Assembly: GCF_036013935.1 (NCBI RefSeq)
Contig: NZ_CP107902.1
Span: forward strand, 4,125,001-4,189,000
Length of the DNA: 64,000 nucleotides
Direction: 5' to 3'
DNA from: Streptomyces sp. NBC_00461
Lineage (GTDB): Bacteria; Actinomycetota; Actinomycetes; Streptomycetales; Streptomycetaceae
Shown here piece by piece: positions 31,082 through 39,843 of the stretch (position 1 is its first letter; every line of letters starts with the position of its first letter). Below the pieces are notes generated by a model. It was not told the origin of the DNA. It was given only the letters and a program-made list of their open reading frames with translations, and searched no databases. Both the position numbers and the translations under genes were made by a program.

Positions 31082-32554
31082 TCACCCGCGCAGTCGTACC
31101 CCGCAGTGCGGCCAGGGGCTCGCCCCCCGGCGCACGTACAGCTTCTTCGCACGCAGCGTCTGCTCCGCCGCCGGCGCGTCCTGCGGCCGCCCACTGCCGC
31201 CGACACTGTGCCAGGTACGGGAGTCCAGCTGGTACAGGCCGCCATAGGTCCCCGAAGGATCGACGGCGTGGGACCGTCCGCCCGACTCACAGGCCGCCAG
31301 GCCCTTCCAGTTCAGGTCGTCGGCGCCGTGCACGGACGTGGGCAGCGGTTTGGTGCCGACCTTCACGATCTCGGACTGCGGCTCGCGCACCACCTCCGAG
31401 TCGGTCGCACGCGGCTTCTGCTGCACGCCGTTGACGGTGCGCAGGGAGTAGGTGACCCGCCGCAGCCCGGGCTGTCCGGCCCGCTCCACGACCTCCGTCC
31501 CCTTGAACAGCAAGGGGTCGTCCGTCCGCTCCACCTTGAACGGGATCGCCTCCTCGCGGACCTCCTTGGAACCCCTGATCCGCAGCACGGTGACGGTCTG
31601 CCCGTCGCGCGGGAAGCTGTCCGCCGGCACGGACGTGGTGTCCTCGCCCTGCATCGTGACGCCGGCTTGCTGGACGGCCTCGCGCACCGTCGCGGCGTTC
31701 GTGCGGAGGGTGCGGGCGTGACCGTCGGCCATGATCGTCACGGAGCGCTCGGTGCGTACGTCGAGTGCGAGCCCGGCGCGCCCGATGGGCTGGGAGCGCG
31801 AGACGGACATGTAGGCGCCCTGTGCGCGCACTCCGAGTTGTTCGAGCGCCTCCTGCACCGTGTGCGCGGTCGTCCACACCTCGCGCCGGTGTCCGTCGAT
31901 GGTGAGCCGCACGGGGCGCCCGTAGTGCACGGCGACCTCGTCACCGCTGGCGAGCGGCGTGCCGGGGGCGGGCGCGACCACGTCGTGCGCGCCCACCTCG
32001 ACGCTCTCCTGCGAGAGCAGTTCGGTCACGTCGTCCGCGAAGGTGTGCAGGGTGCGCGGGGTGCCGTCGACCGTCAGCTCGACGGCCTTGTCCTTGGCGA
32101 CGAACGCGGTGGTGCCGCCGGCCAGGAAGGCGACGACCAGCGCCTGGGGCAGCAGCCGACGCACGGTGGTGTCCGAGCGCTCCATGTAGCGGGGCCTACG
32201 CCGGCGGGCGGCCCTTCGGCCTCCTTCGGTCGCCTCGGCGCGGGCCGCGGGCCCGGCGGGCCTGGCGGCCCTGGCGGGCGCGGGTGGCGGCTCGCCCGTC
32301 GCGCTCCCCGCCTGCCGCGGAAGGACCGGCCCGGGCGTCTCGGCCGACCCGGACATCGCGGCAGACCGGGCCGACTCGTAGGCGGGCCGGTACGTGTCAC
32401 CGTTCGCCCCGGGCATCCCGTACGCCAGCGTCTGCGCGCTGTGCACGTCGAAACCGCCGTACTCAGGCGGCGGGTAGCCCGGATTCGGGCCGGGCGACTC
32501 ATACGTCTCGTACTGCGAGTCCTTCGAGTACTGCGAGAACTGCGAGTTGCTCAC
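31082..32554 (-). CDS. rpfB: Resuscitation-promoting factor RpfB-like lytic transglycosylase
   Basis: 490 residues. A long cytoplasmic tail of about 145 residues with a basic end ([15 protein letters not shown]), one membrane helix ([20 protein letters not shown]), three DUF348 repeats, a G5 domain and a C-terminal Rpf transglycosylase domain of about 77 residues with the catalytic Glu in AACESGG and the [11 protein letters not shown] segment. Rpf enzymes cleave peptidoglycan during spore germination and outgrowth. GTG 32554 has GGAG about nine bases upstream. rpfB next to rsmA is conserved in Actinobacteria. Confidence 0.94.
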   Translation of the reverse strand: MSNSQFSQYSKDSQYETYESPGPNPGYPPPEYGGFDVHSAQTLAYGMPGANGDTYRPAYESARSAAMSGSAETPGPVLPRQAGSATGEPPPAPARAARPAGPAARAEATEGGRRAARRRRPRYMERSDTTVRRLLPQALVVAFLAGGTTAFVAKDKAVELTVDGTPRTLHTFADDVTELLSQESVEVGAHDVVAPAPGTPLASGDEVAVHYGRPVRLTIDGHRREVWTTAHTVQEALEQLGVRAQGAYMSVSRSQPIGRAGLALDVRTERSVTIMADGHARTLRTNAATVREAVQQAGVTMQGEDTTSVPADSFPRDGQTVTVLRIRGSKEVREEAIPFKVERTDDPLLFKGTEVVERAGQPGLRRVTYSLRTVNGVQQKPRATDSEVVREPQSEIVKVGTKPLPTSVHGADDLNWKGLAACESGGRSHAVDPSGTYGGLYQLDSRTWHSVGGSGRPQDAPAAEQTLRAKKLYVRRGASPWPHCGVRLRG

Positions 32555-32718
32555 GCCGACACGCTCCAGGGGCCGGAGGGGTCCAGAGGGGTCCGGATCG
32601 GGCACCAGAACCTAGCGGAGCGAGTGTCACTCTCCAAAGCGGCGCAACTACACAGGGTTGCGGTGGGGCCCGAGTCGAACCCGCCCCGCGTTACCGGAGG
32701 GTTATGTACCGGGCACCC

Positions 32719-33618
32719 TCAGTAGCCGAAGACCAGCGCGGTGTTCGCGGCGAGGGCTGTCGCCAGCGCGTCCTCGTCGATGCCCCGCACGGCCGCCATC
32801 GCGCGCACCGTGACCGGAATGAGATACGGGGCGTTGGGCCGTCCGCGGTACGGCGCCGGTGTCAGGAACGGCGCGTCGGTCTCCACGAGGACCAGCTCCA
32901 GCGGTGCCACGGCGAGCGCGTCCCGCAGATTCTGGGCGTTCTTGAAGGTGATGTTGCCGGCGAAGGACATGAAGTATCCGGCGCGGGCGCACAGTTGGGC
33001 CATCTCGGCGTCGCCGGAGTAGCAGTGGAACACCGTCCGCTCGGGGGCACCCTCCTCCTTGAGGATGCGCAGCACGTCCGCGTGGGCGTCGCGGTCGTGG
33101 ATGACGAGGGCCTTGCCCTGCCGCTTGGCGATCTCGATGTGGGCCCGGAAGGAGGCCTCCTGGGCGGCCACGCCCTCGGGGCCGGTGCGGAAATGGTCGA
33201 GGCCGGTCTCGCCGACGCCCTTGACCTGAGGGAGTGCGGCCAGGCGCTCGATCTCGGCGAGCGCCTCGTCGAGCGCCGCCGTGCCGCCCGGTTCCCGCGC
33301 GCCCTGCCGGGACCAGCCGTCGGGGTCTCCGTGGACGATGCGCGGCGCCTCGTTGGGGTGGAGGGCGACGGTCGCGTGGACGGCGTCGTACAGTCCCGCC
33401 GTCTCGGCGGCCCACTGCGAGCCCCTGACGTCGCAGCCGACCTGCACGACCGTCGTCACACCCACCGAAGCGGCCTTCGCGAGGCCCTCCTCGACCGTGC
33501 CGGACTGCATGTCGAGGTGGGTGTGGGAGTCGGCGACGGCCACCCGGAGGGGTTCCGGGAGCGGGGGTGCGGTCTTCTCGCCGGTCTTCTCGCCGGGGCC
33601 GGAGGTGTTCGAAGGCAT
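32719..33618 (-). CDS. tatD: TatD family metal-dependent DNase
   Basis: 299 residues, TIM-barrel amidohydrolase fold. Metal ligands are in DSHTHLD (30-36), GVGETGLDHF, LVIHDRDAHADV, VFHCYSG and LVETDAPFL. TatD proteins are 3'-5' exonucleases in DNA repair and cell-death clearance. About 25 residues precede the barrel. It lies upstream of rpfB with a 164-base gap that shows no clear gene. Confidence 0.93.
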   Translation of the reverse strand: MPSNTSGPGEKTGEKTAPPLPEPLRVAVADSHTHLDMQSGTVEEGLAKAASVGVTTVVQVGCDVRGSQWAAETAGLYDAVHATVALHPNEAPRIVHGDPDGWSRQGAREPGGTAALDEALAEIERLAALPQVKGVGETGLDHFRTGPEGVAAQEASFRAHIEIAKRQGKALVIHDRDAHADVLRILKEEGAPERTVFHCYSGDAEMAQLCARAGYFMSFAGNITFKNAQNLRDALAVAPLELVLVETDAPFLTPAPYRGRPNAPYLIPVTVRAMAAVRGIDEDALATALAANTALVFGY

Positions 33619-33664
33619 GCCCCGATCCTACGAAAGGGGCATGCCCGCCCCGCTGCCGGAGCTG

Positions 33665-34063
33665 TCAGCTCGCCTTGCGGAAGGGGTGCAGGAGATCGGA
33701 CAGATGCCAGTGGTGGTCCCGCTGCCCGGCCCCGTCGGACGTCTGCTCCGACGCCTCGGCCTGGGGCGTCCGGCGCTGCTGCGGGTGCACGGCGTCGCGC
33801 ACGGACGAGACCTGCCCCGGCCGCATGATCCGTACGACATGGCTGTCGCAGTTGTGGCACGTCGGCTTGGACAGCGGTGAGGGCACGACCTGGCCGTCGG
33901 CCACGTACATCACGAACTGGTGGCCCTCGACGTCCTTGTGGTGCTCTATCTCGTACGACTGCTCCCAGCCGTGCCCACAGCGCATGCAGGCGAAGGAATA
34001 CGACTCGTGCACGACTGCGGTCGCCGCACCGCGGAGGCCGGACTGCCCTGCGATCTCACTCAT
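33665..34063 (-). CDS. Small zinc-ribbon protein of unknown function
   Basis: 132 residues. Two CxxC pairs (CMRCGHGWEQ at about 26-35 and CHNCDSHVVRIMRPG around 69-83) form a probable zinc ribbon, followed by a low-complexity hydrophilic tail rich in Gln, Glu and His that ends WHLSDLLHPFRKAS. No family name is certain; it looks Streptomyces-specific. It is 46 bases upstream of tatD and in the same direction. A hairpin lies in its leader. Confidence 0.75.
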   Translation of the reverse strand: MSEIAGQSGLRGAATAVVHESYSFACMRCGHGWEQSYEIEHHKDVEGHQFVMYVADGQVVPSPLSKPTCHNCDSHVVRIMRPGQVSSVRDAVHPQQRRTPQAEASEQTSDGAGQRDHHWHLSDLLHPFRKAS

Positions 34064-34088
34064 GCCAGCTCCTCTTGTCCGCTGGACA

Positions 34089-34108
34089 AAGGGACGGGTG
34101 CGTCCCTT
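34089..34108. promoter_or_regulatory. Hairpin in the leader of the zinc-ribbon gene
   Basis: AAGGGACG-GGTG-CGTCCCTT is a perfect 8-bp stem with a four-base loop, 26-45 bases before the start of the minus-strand gene. It could be an operator or a leader structure. The remaining 200 bases up to rsmI show nothing else. Confidence 0.4.
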
Positions 34109-34307
34109 CGACCAGTGGACGCTTCCGCCGGAGCGAATGCATCAAGGCTGTCGACTGTTGGAGTCGATTTGGACTTTCCTTGCCGTACCGGCCCCCGCGA
34201 GCCCTGTGGGCTTTGCTTAGCGAGACAGTCTTTTGCCTGCTCGTGGGGCGCCCGCTCAGGAGAGATGCGCCCTGCTCAGAGGCGGTGTGGCGGACTTCAC
34301 GAAGTCC

Positions 34308-35168
34308 TCACGAACCACTCGTGGACGCGGCGTTCTTCGCGGCCACAACCGCGTCGAAGACCTCTCGTTTGGGCAGCCGCGCGTCGGCGGCGACGGCCGC
34401 GATCGCCTCCTTGCGCCGCTCCCCCGCCTCCTCGCGCACCCGGACCCGCCGCACCAGCTCGGCGGCGTCGAGTTCTCCCGGCCCCTTCTCGGGCGCGCCC
34501 TCGACGACCACGGTGATCTCACCGCGCACCCCCTCGGCCGCCCATGCCGCCAGCTCGGCCAGCCCGCCGCGCCTGACCTCCTCGTACGTCTTGGTCAGCT
34601 CCCGGCACACGGCGGCCCGCCGCTCGGCCCCGAACACCTCGGCCATGGCGGCGAGGGTGTCGTCGAGACGGTGCGGGGCCTCGAAGTAGACGAGGGTCCG
34701 GCGCTCCTCGGCGACCTCCCCCAGGCGCGTCAGCCGCTCCCCCGCCTTGCGCGGCAGGAACCCCTCGAAGCAGAACCGGTCGACGGGCAGCCCGGACAGC
34801 GCGAGCGCGGTGAGCACGGCGGACGGGCCGGGCACGGCGGTGACCCGGATGTCCTTCTCGACGGCGGCGGCGACCAGCCGGTACCCGGGGTCGGACACGG
34901 ACGGCATCCCGGCGTCCGTGACGAGCAGCACGCGCGCGCCGCCGACGAGTTCCTCGACGAGTTCGGGCGTACGGGCCGACTCGTTGCCCTCGAAGTACGA
35001 CACGATCCGCCCCTTGGGCGTGACGCCCAGCGCCTGCGTCAGACGCCTCAGCCGCCGGGTGTCCTCGGCGGCGACCACGTCGGCGCCGGCCAGCTCCGCC
35101 GCCAGCCGGGGCGGCGCGTCCGCGGTGTCGCCGATGGGGGTGCCCGCCAAAACAAGGGTTCCAGTCAC
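34308..35168 (-). CDS. rsmI: 16S rRNA (cytidine1402-2'-O)-methyltransferase
   Basis: Methylates the ribose of C1402 in 16S rRNA. Tetrapyrrole-methylase fold with LVLAGTPIGDTADAPPRL at the start, VAAEDTRRLRRL, VLLVTDAGMPSVSDPG and VPGPSAVLTALALSGLP, all diagnostic of RsmI. Length 286 residues from GTG 35168. Divergent from the mannosyltransferase gene across 110 bases; in Streptomyces these two are often neighbours. Confidence 0.95.
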   Translation of the reverse strand: MTGTLVLAGTPIGDTADAPPRLAAELAGADVVAAEDTRRLRRLTQALGVTPKGRIVSYFEGNESARTPELVEELVGGARVLLVTDAGMPSVSDPGYRLVAAAVEKDIRVTAVPGPSAVLTALALSGLPVDRFCFEGFLPRKAGERLTRLGEVAEERRTLVYFEAPHRLDDTLAAMAEVFGAERRAAVCRELTKTYEEVRRGGLAELAAWAAEGVRGEITVVVEGAPEKGPGELDAAELVRRVRVREEAGERRKEAIAAVAADARLPKREVFDAVVAAKNAASTSGS

Positions 35169-35278
35169 CTCCCCATCCTCCCAGGGGCGACCGGGTGCGC
35201 AGGGACACGGGCGGACGCGTCCGGCTCGTTACCGCACATGCACGGGACTCACACAGCACCGTTCCCTACGATGGCGCG

Positions 35279-37021
35279 GTGACCAGTACCGCGTCCTCCC
35301 CGGACACCCGGCAAGGCCAGACCCCGCACGACCAGCCGCCGTCGTGGCAGCAGCGGCTGCGCCGTTTCGGATACACGGCGGGGCCGAGAAGCGATGTGCG
35401 CGAGCGCCTGGTGCCGTCGTACGTGCAGCCCAGCCCGCGGTTGTGGCAGGTCCTGGGCGTGCCGAAGGCGCTCGCCGAGCGGATCGCGCGCTGGTCGGGC
35501 TGGGGCGGTCCGCTGCTGGTGACGCTGATGGCGGGTGTGATGCGGTTCTGGCACCTGGGCAGCCCGAAGGCGGTGATATTCGACGAGACGTACTACGCCA
35601 AGGACGCGTGGGCGCTCGTCCACCGCGGCTTCGAGGTCAACTGGGACAAGGACGCCAATGATCTGATCCTCTCCACGAACGGCCACGTCCCGATCCCGAC
35701 GGACGCGGCGTACGTCGTGCATCCGCCGGTCGGTAAGTACGTCATCGGGCTCGGCGAGCTGCTCTTCGGGTTCGACCCCTTCGGCTGGCGGTTCATGACG
35801 GCGCTGCTCGGGACGCTGTCGGTCCTGATGCTGTGCCGTATCGGGCGCCGTATCTTCCGCTCGACCTTCCTCGGCTGTCTGGCCGGCGGGCTGATGGCGG
35901 TGGACGGCCTCGCCTTCGTGATGAGCCGTACCTCGCTGCTCGACGGCGTGCTGATGTTCTTCGTGCTCGCGGCGTTCGGCTGTCTGGTCATCGACCGTGA
36001 CAGGGCGCGGGAGAAACTCGCGGCCGCGCTCCTGCCGGACGCCGACGGCCATGTCCGCCCGGATCCGCACATCGCCGAGACCACCCGTCTGGGATGGCGC
36101 CCCTGGCGCTGGCTGGCCGGCCTGATGCTGGGCCTGGCCATCGGCACCAAGTGGAACGGCCTGTACATCCTGATCGCCTTCTGCGTGATGGCGGTCCTGT
36201 GGGACGTCGGCTCGCGCAAGGTGGCGGGCGCCCGGCACCCGTACGGCGCGGTGCTCAAGCGCGACACGGGCATCACGTTCCTGGCCACGGTCCCGGTCGC
36301 GATCGCGACCTACCTCCTGTCCTGGACCGGCTGGATCCTCTCCCCCGCGAACGGCTCGGGCGGCTACTTCCGCAACTGGGCCGCCACCGACGGCAAGGGC
36401 GGCAGCTGGACCTGGCTGTTCCCCGACTGGTGGCGCAGCCTGTGGCACTACGAGCACGAGGTCTACAAGTTCCACGTCGGCCTGCATTCGCCGCACACCT
36501 ACATGTCCAACCCGTGGAGCTGGATCGTCGACGGCCGCCCGGTCTCGTACTTCTACGAGTCCCCCTCGGCCGGCCAGGACGGCTGTCCCGCCGACGCGGG
36601 CCAGAAGTGCGCCCGTGAGGTCCTCGCGATCGGCACACCGCTGCTGTGGTGGGTGGCCTGCTTCGCGATCCTCTACGTCCTCTACCGCTGGCTGCTGCGC
36701 CGCGACTGGCGCGCGGGCGCCATCGCCTGCGGCATCGCGGCCGGCTATCTGCCCTGGTTCCTGTACCAGGAGCGGACGATCTTCTTCTTCTACGCCGTCG
36801 TCTTCGTGCCGTTCCTGTGTCTGGCGGTGGCGATGCTGCTCGGCGCGGTGATCGGCCCGCCCGGCTCCAGCGAGACCCGCAGGGTGGCCGGGGCGACGGG
36901 CGCGGGCGTCCTGGTCCTGCTGATCGCCTGGAACTTCATCTACTTCTGGCCGCTGTACACCGGCACGGCGATCCCGGTCGACGACTGGCGTTCCAGGATG
37001 TGGCTGGACACCTGGGTGTAG
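35279..37021 (+). CDS. pmt: Protein O-mannosyltransferase (PMT family, GT39)
   Basis: 580 residues. About 10-11 membrane helices; the catalytic Asp-Glu pair is at 102-103 in FDETYYAKDAW, followed by the HPPVGKYVIGLGEL loop and the C-terminal PMT_4TMC domain. It transfers mannose from polyprenyl phosphate mannose to secreted proteins; in Streptomyces it is needed for glycosylation of the phage phiC31 receptor and envelope proteins. GTG 35279 is chosen; the longer frame overlaps the rsmI start region. Confidence 0.94.
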   Translation: MTSTASSPDTRQGQTPHDQPPSWQQRLRRFGYTAGPRSDVRERLVPSYVQPSPRLWQVLGVPKALAERIARWSGWGGPLLVTLMAGVMRFWHLGSPKAVIFDETYYAKDAWALVHRGFEVNWDKDANDLILSTNGHVPIPTDAAYVVHPPVGKYVIGLGELLFGFDPFGWRFMTALLGTLSVLMLCRIGRRIFRSTFLGCLAGGLMAVDGLAFVMSRTSLLDGVLMFFVLAAFGCLVIDRDRAREKLAAALLPDADGHVRPDPHIAETTRLGWRPWRWLAGLMLGLAIGTKWNGLYILIAFCVMAVLWDVGSRKVAGARHPYGAVLKRDTGITFLATVPVAIATYLLSWTGWILSPANGSGGYFRNWAATDGKGGSWTWLFPDWWRSLWHYEHEVYKFHVGLHSPHTYMSNPWSWIVDGRPVSYFYESPSAGQDGCPADAGQKCAREVLAIGTPLLWWVACFAILYVLYRWLLRRDWRAGAIACGIAAGYLPWFLYQERTIFFFYAVVFVPFLCLAVAMLLGAVIGPPGSSETRRVAGATGAGVLVLLIAWNFIYFWPLYTGTAIPVDDWRSRMWLDTWV

Positions 37022-37070
37022 CCACATTCGACTGGAATACGGTCAAAAAACGCCACTTCATATCTTATGC

Positions 37071-37090
37071 AATTTCCACACCCGGAAATT
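37071..37090. promoter_or_regulatory. AT-rich inverted repeat upstream of the motif-sharing gene pair
   Basis: AATTTCC-acaccc-GGAAATT is a perfect 7-bp inverted repeat within a 115-base AT-rich stretch that is out of character with its surroundings. It lies 47-66 bases before ATG 37137 and could be an operator or a terminator hairpin for pmt. Confidence 0.45.
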
Positions 37091-37136
37091 CAATACCGTC
37101 TACTCCTCTTTCGGAAAAACAGGGGGGAAGTGACGC

Positions 37137-37643
37137 ATGTCGTATTCGCGCGACATCACCGACGTGCACGTCAGCAAGGGTGCTCTGTGGATCGGGTCTG
37201 ACACCTATCCGCTGCGCAACATCGCGCGCACGTCGATGCGGGAACTGGTACCCAATCGCGCCGCGGCCCGGTCGAAGTTCATCAAGGGCGCGATCATCCA
37301 GGCCGTCGTGCTGCTCTTCGGCCTCGGGCTCATGGGGGCGTCGGCGGTGGTCGGCATCGTGATCGTCCTCGTCGCGCTCGGCCTCGCCCTCCGCGGCTGG
37401 CTCGAACTGCAGAAAGTACTGGAGGCGCCGACGCTTTACGTCCTGCAGATCACCACGTCGGGGACTCCGCAGACCGCGCTGACCAGCGACGACAAGAAGC
37501 TGATGGACCAGCTCTTCCACCAGCTCATGGAGGCGATGGACAACCCCGAGGTCCAGTTCCACTACCAGATGCCGACGTACAACATCAGCGGCGACAGCAT
37601 CTACCAGTACGGCGACCACAACGTCGGAAAGGTGACCACATGA
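37137..37643 (+). CDS. DUF6232-like membrane protein with a C-terminal QxGDxNxG motif
   Basis: 168 residues. The start (ITDVHVSKGALWIGSDTYPL, then RNIARTSM) resembles Streptomyces DUF6232 proteins; two close hydrophobic helices cover about 52-88 (GAIIQAVVLLFGLGLMGASA and onward); a soluble domain with a YVLQITTSG strand and a helix follows. It ends in a Gly/Asp/Asn motif, SGDSIYQYGDHNVG at 151-164. A closely similar motif opens the next protein. The two genes overlap by four bases (ATGA). The arrangement resembles effector/receptor pairs joined by short amyloid-type motifs; that is inference. GGGGGAAG lies before ATG 37137. Confidence 0.75.
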   Translation: MSYSRDITDVHVSKGALWIGSDTYPLRNIARTSMRELVPNRAAARSKFIKGAIIQAVVLLFGLGLMGASAVVGIVIVLVALGLALRGWLELQKVLEAPTLYVLQITTSGTPQTALTSDDKKLMDQLFHQLMEAMDNPEVQFHYQMPTYNISGDSIYQYGDHNVGKVTT

Positions 37644-37954
37644 GCGGCGACTCGGTGATGCAGTGGGGGGACCGCAACATCGGCATCATCAAGAACCAGG
37701 GCGCCGTGAGCCCGCAGGCGGCACTGGAGCAGCTGATCGAGGCGGCGCTGGCACTGCGCGGACAGGTCCCCGCGAGCGATCGCCAGACCCTCGACACCTC
37801 CGTCGAGGTGCTCCGCGCCGGCTCGACACAGGACCGGGGACGGCTGCGCGGGGCGCTGGCCTCGATCGCCGGAATCGCCGCCCTGGTCGGCGAGGTGGGC
37901 GCCCCCGTCGTGAGTGCGGTGAACAGCCTGGTGGAGGCGGCCGGATTCCGGTGA
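37640..37954 (+). CDS. Small protein with an N-terminal QxGDxNxG motif
   Basis: 104 residues. Residues 2-15 (SGDSVMQWGDRNIG) match the end of the preceding protein at 9 of 14 positions. A helical region follows (PQAALEQLIEAALALRGQVP), and the C-terminus is Ala/Val/Gly-rich and hydrophobic (GALASIAGIAALVGEVGAPV). No known domain. The ATGA overlap couples its translation to the upstream gene, so the products are probably made in a fixed ratio. It could be the small partner that docks through the shared motif. Confidence 0.75.
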   Translation: MSGDSVMQWGDRNIGIIKNQGAVSPQAALEQLIEAALALRGQVPASDRQTLDTSVEVLRAGSTQDRGRLRGALASIAGIAALVGEVGAPVVSAVNSLVEAAGFR

Positions 37955-38035
37955 GGCCTTTCGGCGGCTCTCCGGCGAGCCGCATCAATCGGGAAACTCA
38001 CGCCCCATCCGACACCTCCGCCGCGTAGTGTGCCC

Positions 38036-38088
38036 GTGCGGGATCCTTCTTGAACACGTTCAGAAAAGGTTCGGAGAGGATCCCGCAC
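38036..38088. promoter_or_regulatory. Long inverted repeat upstream of the first PBP gene
   Basis: GTGCGGGATCC (38036-38046) and GGATCCCGCAC (38078-38088) are exact complements separated by 31 bases. The loop holds a smaller GAAC-ac-GTTC repeat. It ends 30 bases before ATG 38119 and could be a leader hairpin or a paired operator. Confidence 0.5.
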
Positions 38089-38118
38089 ACCACACAACGG
38101 GGTACGGGGAGGAGAACC

Positions 38119-39750
38119 ATGGGCAGGGGGGTCAGAACCGCTGTCATCGGCAGCGTGTTCGCCGTGATGGTCGGCGGTGCCGGCTACGGCGCCTTCAACA
38201 TCGTGTCCGCGCTGAACGGCGACGGCGGAGGCTCGGGGTCGAGCGGACCGGCGCCGGAGCGGACCGGGCCGCCCAGCAGCGGCGAGATCAAGCAGGCGTC
38301 GGCGAAGTTCTTCACGGCCTGGGAGCGGGGGAAGGCGGCCGAGGCGGCGACGTACACGAACAACGACGCGGCGGCCGGTCCGCTGCTGACCGCCTACGGC
38401 CAGGACGCGCACATCACCGGCGTGAAGATCACGCCGGGCACCGCGAGCGGCGCCACGGTCCCTTTCACGGTCAAGGCGACGGTGTCGTACGAGGGCAGGT
38501 CCAAGCCCCTCACGTACAAGAGCGAGCTGACGGTGGTGCGGGGCAGGACCACCGGCCGGGCGCTGGTCGACTGGCAGCCGTCCGTCGTCCATCCCCAGCT
38601 GCAGAAGGGCGACACGCTGGTCACCGGTGAGTCGGCGAACCCCGAGATCGAGGCCGTGGACCGGGGCGGCGCCGTACTGACCAAGGAGAAGTACCCGTCG
38701 CTGGGCCCGATCCTCGACGAACTGCGTGCCAAGTACGGCGAGACCTCGGGCGGTACGCCCGGTGAGGAGCTGTCCATCCGGCACGAGGCCGAGGGCTCGG
38801 CCGACACGACGCTGCTCACGCTGGCCAAGGGCAAGCCGGGCAAGCTTCGGACCACGCTGAGCGCGAGCGCTCAGGCGGCGGCCGAGACGGCGGTGAAGAA
38901 GTACGCCGAGTCGTCCGTGGTGGCCGTCAAGCCGAGCACGGGTGAGGTGCTGGCGGTCGCCAACCACCGTGACGACGGCTTCAACGCCGCGTTCCTGGGC
39001 AAGCTGGCCCCCGGCTCCACGATGAAGATCATCAGCGCGGCCACGCTCATAGACAACGGCATCACCAGCATGAACGGCCCGGCTCCCTGCCCGAACAAGG
39101 CGGTGTGGCAGAGCCAGACCTTCCACAACCTCAAGCGCATGCAGCCGAACGAGAAGGCCACCCTCTCCGAGAGCTTCGCCCGCTCCTGCAACACGGCGTT
39201 CGTGAAGTACGCGGACGAGGTGAAGGTGGACTCCCTCACGAACGAGGCGGAGAACCGCTTCGGTCTCGGCAGGGACAACTGGAAGACCGGCATCCCGTCC
39301 TTCGACGGCTCGGTCCCGGCCTCCGGCGGCCCGGACACGGCGGCGAACATGATCGGCCAGGGCCAGGTGCAGCTGAGCCCGCTGAACATGGCGTCGGTGA
39401 CGGCGACCGCGATGACGGGCGGCTTCCGGCAGCCGGTCATCGTCTCGCCGAAGCTCGACGACCGCGAACTCGCCACCGCCCAGGGGCTGCCCGCGGGTAC
39501 GGTCGCCCAGCTGCGGGCGATGATGAACCGCACCGCCACCAGCGGCACGGCAGCCGGCGTGATGGCGGGCCTGAGCGGCACCGTCGGCGCGAAGACCGGT
39601 TCCGCCGAGGTCGACGGGCAGTCCAAGTCCAACAGCTGGTTCACGGGTTACCGCAATGACATCGCCGCCGCGGCCATGACCCAGGACGGCGGCCACGGCA
39701 TCGACGCGGCCGGCCCGATTGTCGCAGCTGTGCTACGGAGTGGCGGCTGA
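38119..39750 (+). CDS. Penicillin-binding protein with MecA-type N-terminal domain, copy 1
   Basis: 543 residues. One N-terminal helix (GVRTAVIGSVFAVMVGG), an NTF2-like MecA_N domain (KQASAKFFTAWERGKAAEAA), and a transpeptidase domain with catalytic Ser300 and Lys303 in PGSTMKI, SCN at 356-358 and KTG at 492-494. It is a class B-type DD-transpeptidase acting on peptidoglycan outside the membrane. ATG 38119 has GGGGAGGAG upstream. A similar gene follows 93 bases later, so this is a tandem duplication, next to the sporulation gene ssgE. Confidence 0.92.
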   Translation: MGRGVRTAVIGSVFAVMVGGAGYGAFNIVSALNGDGGGSGSSGPAPERTGPPSSGEIKQASAKFFTAWERGKAAEAATYTNNDAAAGPLLTAYGQDAHITGVKITPGTASGATVPFTVKATVSYEGRSKPLTYKSELTVVRGRTTGRALVDWQPSVVHPQLQKGDTLVTGESANPEIEAVDRGGAVLTKEKYPSLGPILDELRAKYGETSGGTPGEELSIRHEAEGSADTTLLTLAKGKPGKLRTTLSASAQAAAETAVKKYAESSVVAVKPSTGEVLAVANHRDDGFNAAFLGKLAPGSTMKIISAATLIDNGITSMNGPAPCPNKAVWQSQTFHNLKRMQPNEKATLSESFARSCNTAFVKYADEVKVDSLTNEAENRFGLGRDNWKTGIPSFDGSVPASGGPDTAANMIGQGQVQLSPLNMASVTATAMTGGFRQPVIVSPKLDDRELATAQGLPAGTVAQLRAMMNRTATSGTAAGVMAGLSGTVGAKTGSAEVDGQSKSNSWFTGYRNDIAAAAMTQDGGHGIDAAGPIVAAVLRSGG

Positions 39751-39843
39751 AGTCACCCGTACAGGACGGGACTCTAGGCTGTTGGCGTCGTTGGGATGGT
39801 TGGGGGCAACGGGGACCCTGGGATCTGCGGAGGATCGGGAGCA

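Noticed and set aside
32650..32700. tRNA-like GGTTCGACTCGG on the minus strand between rpfB and tatD
   Set aside because: The flanking bases do not form a T stem, and there is no acceptor, D or anticodon arm.
32555..32718. c-di-AMP (ydaO-type) riboswitch before rpfB, as seen before some rpf genes
   Set aside because: The gap is short and I could not find the conserved core; the start of rpfB has an ordinary ribosome site.
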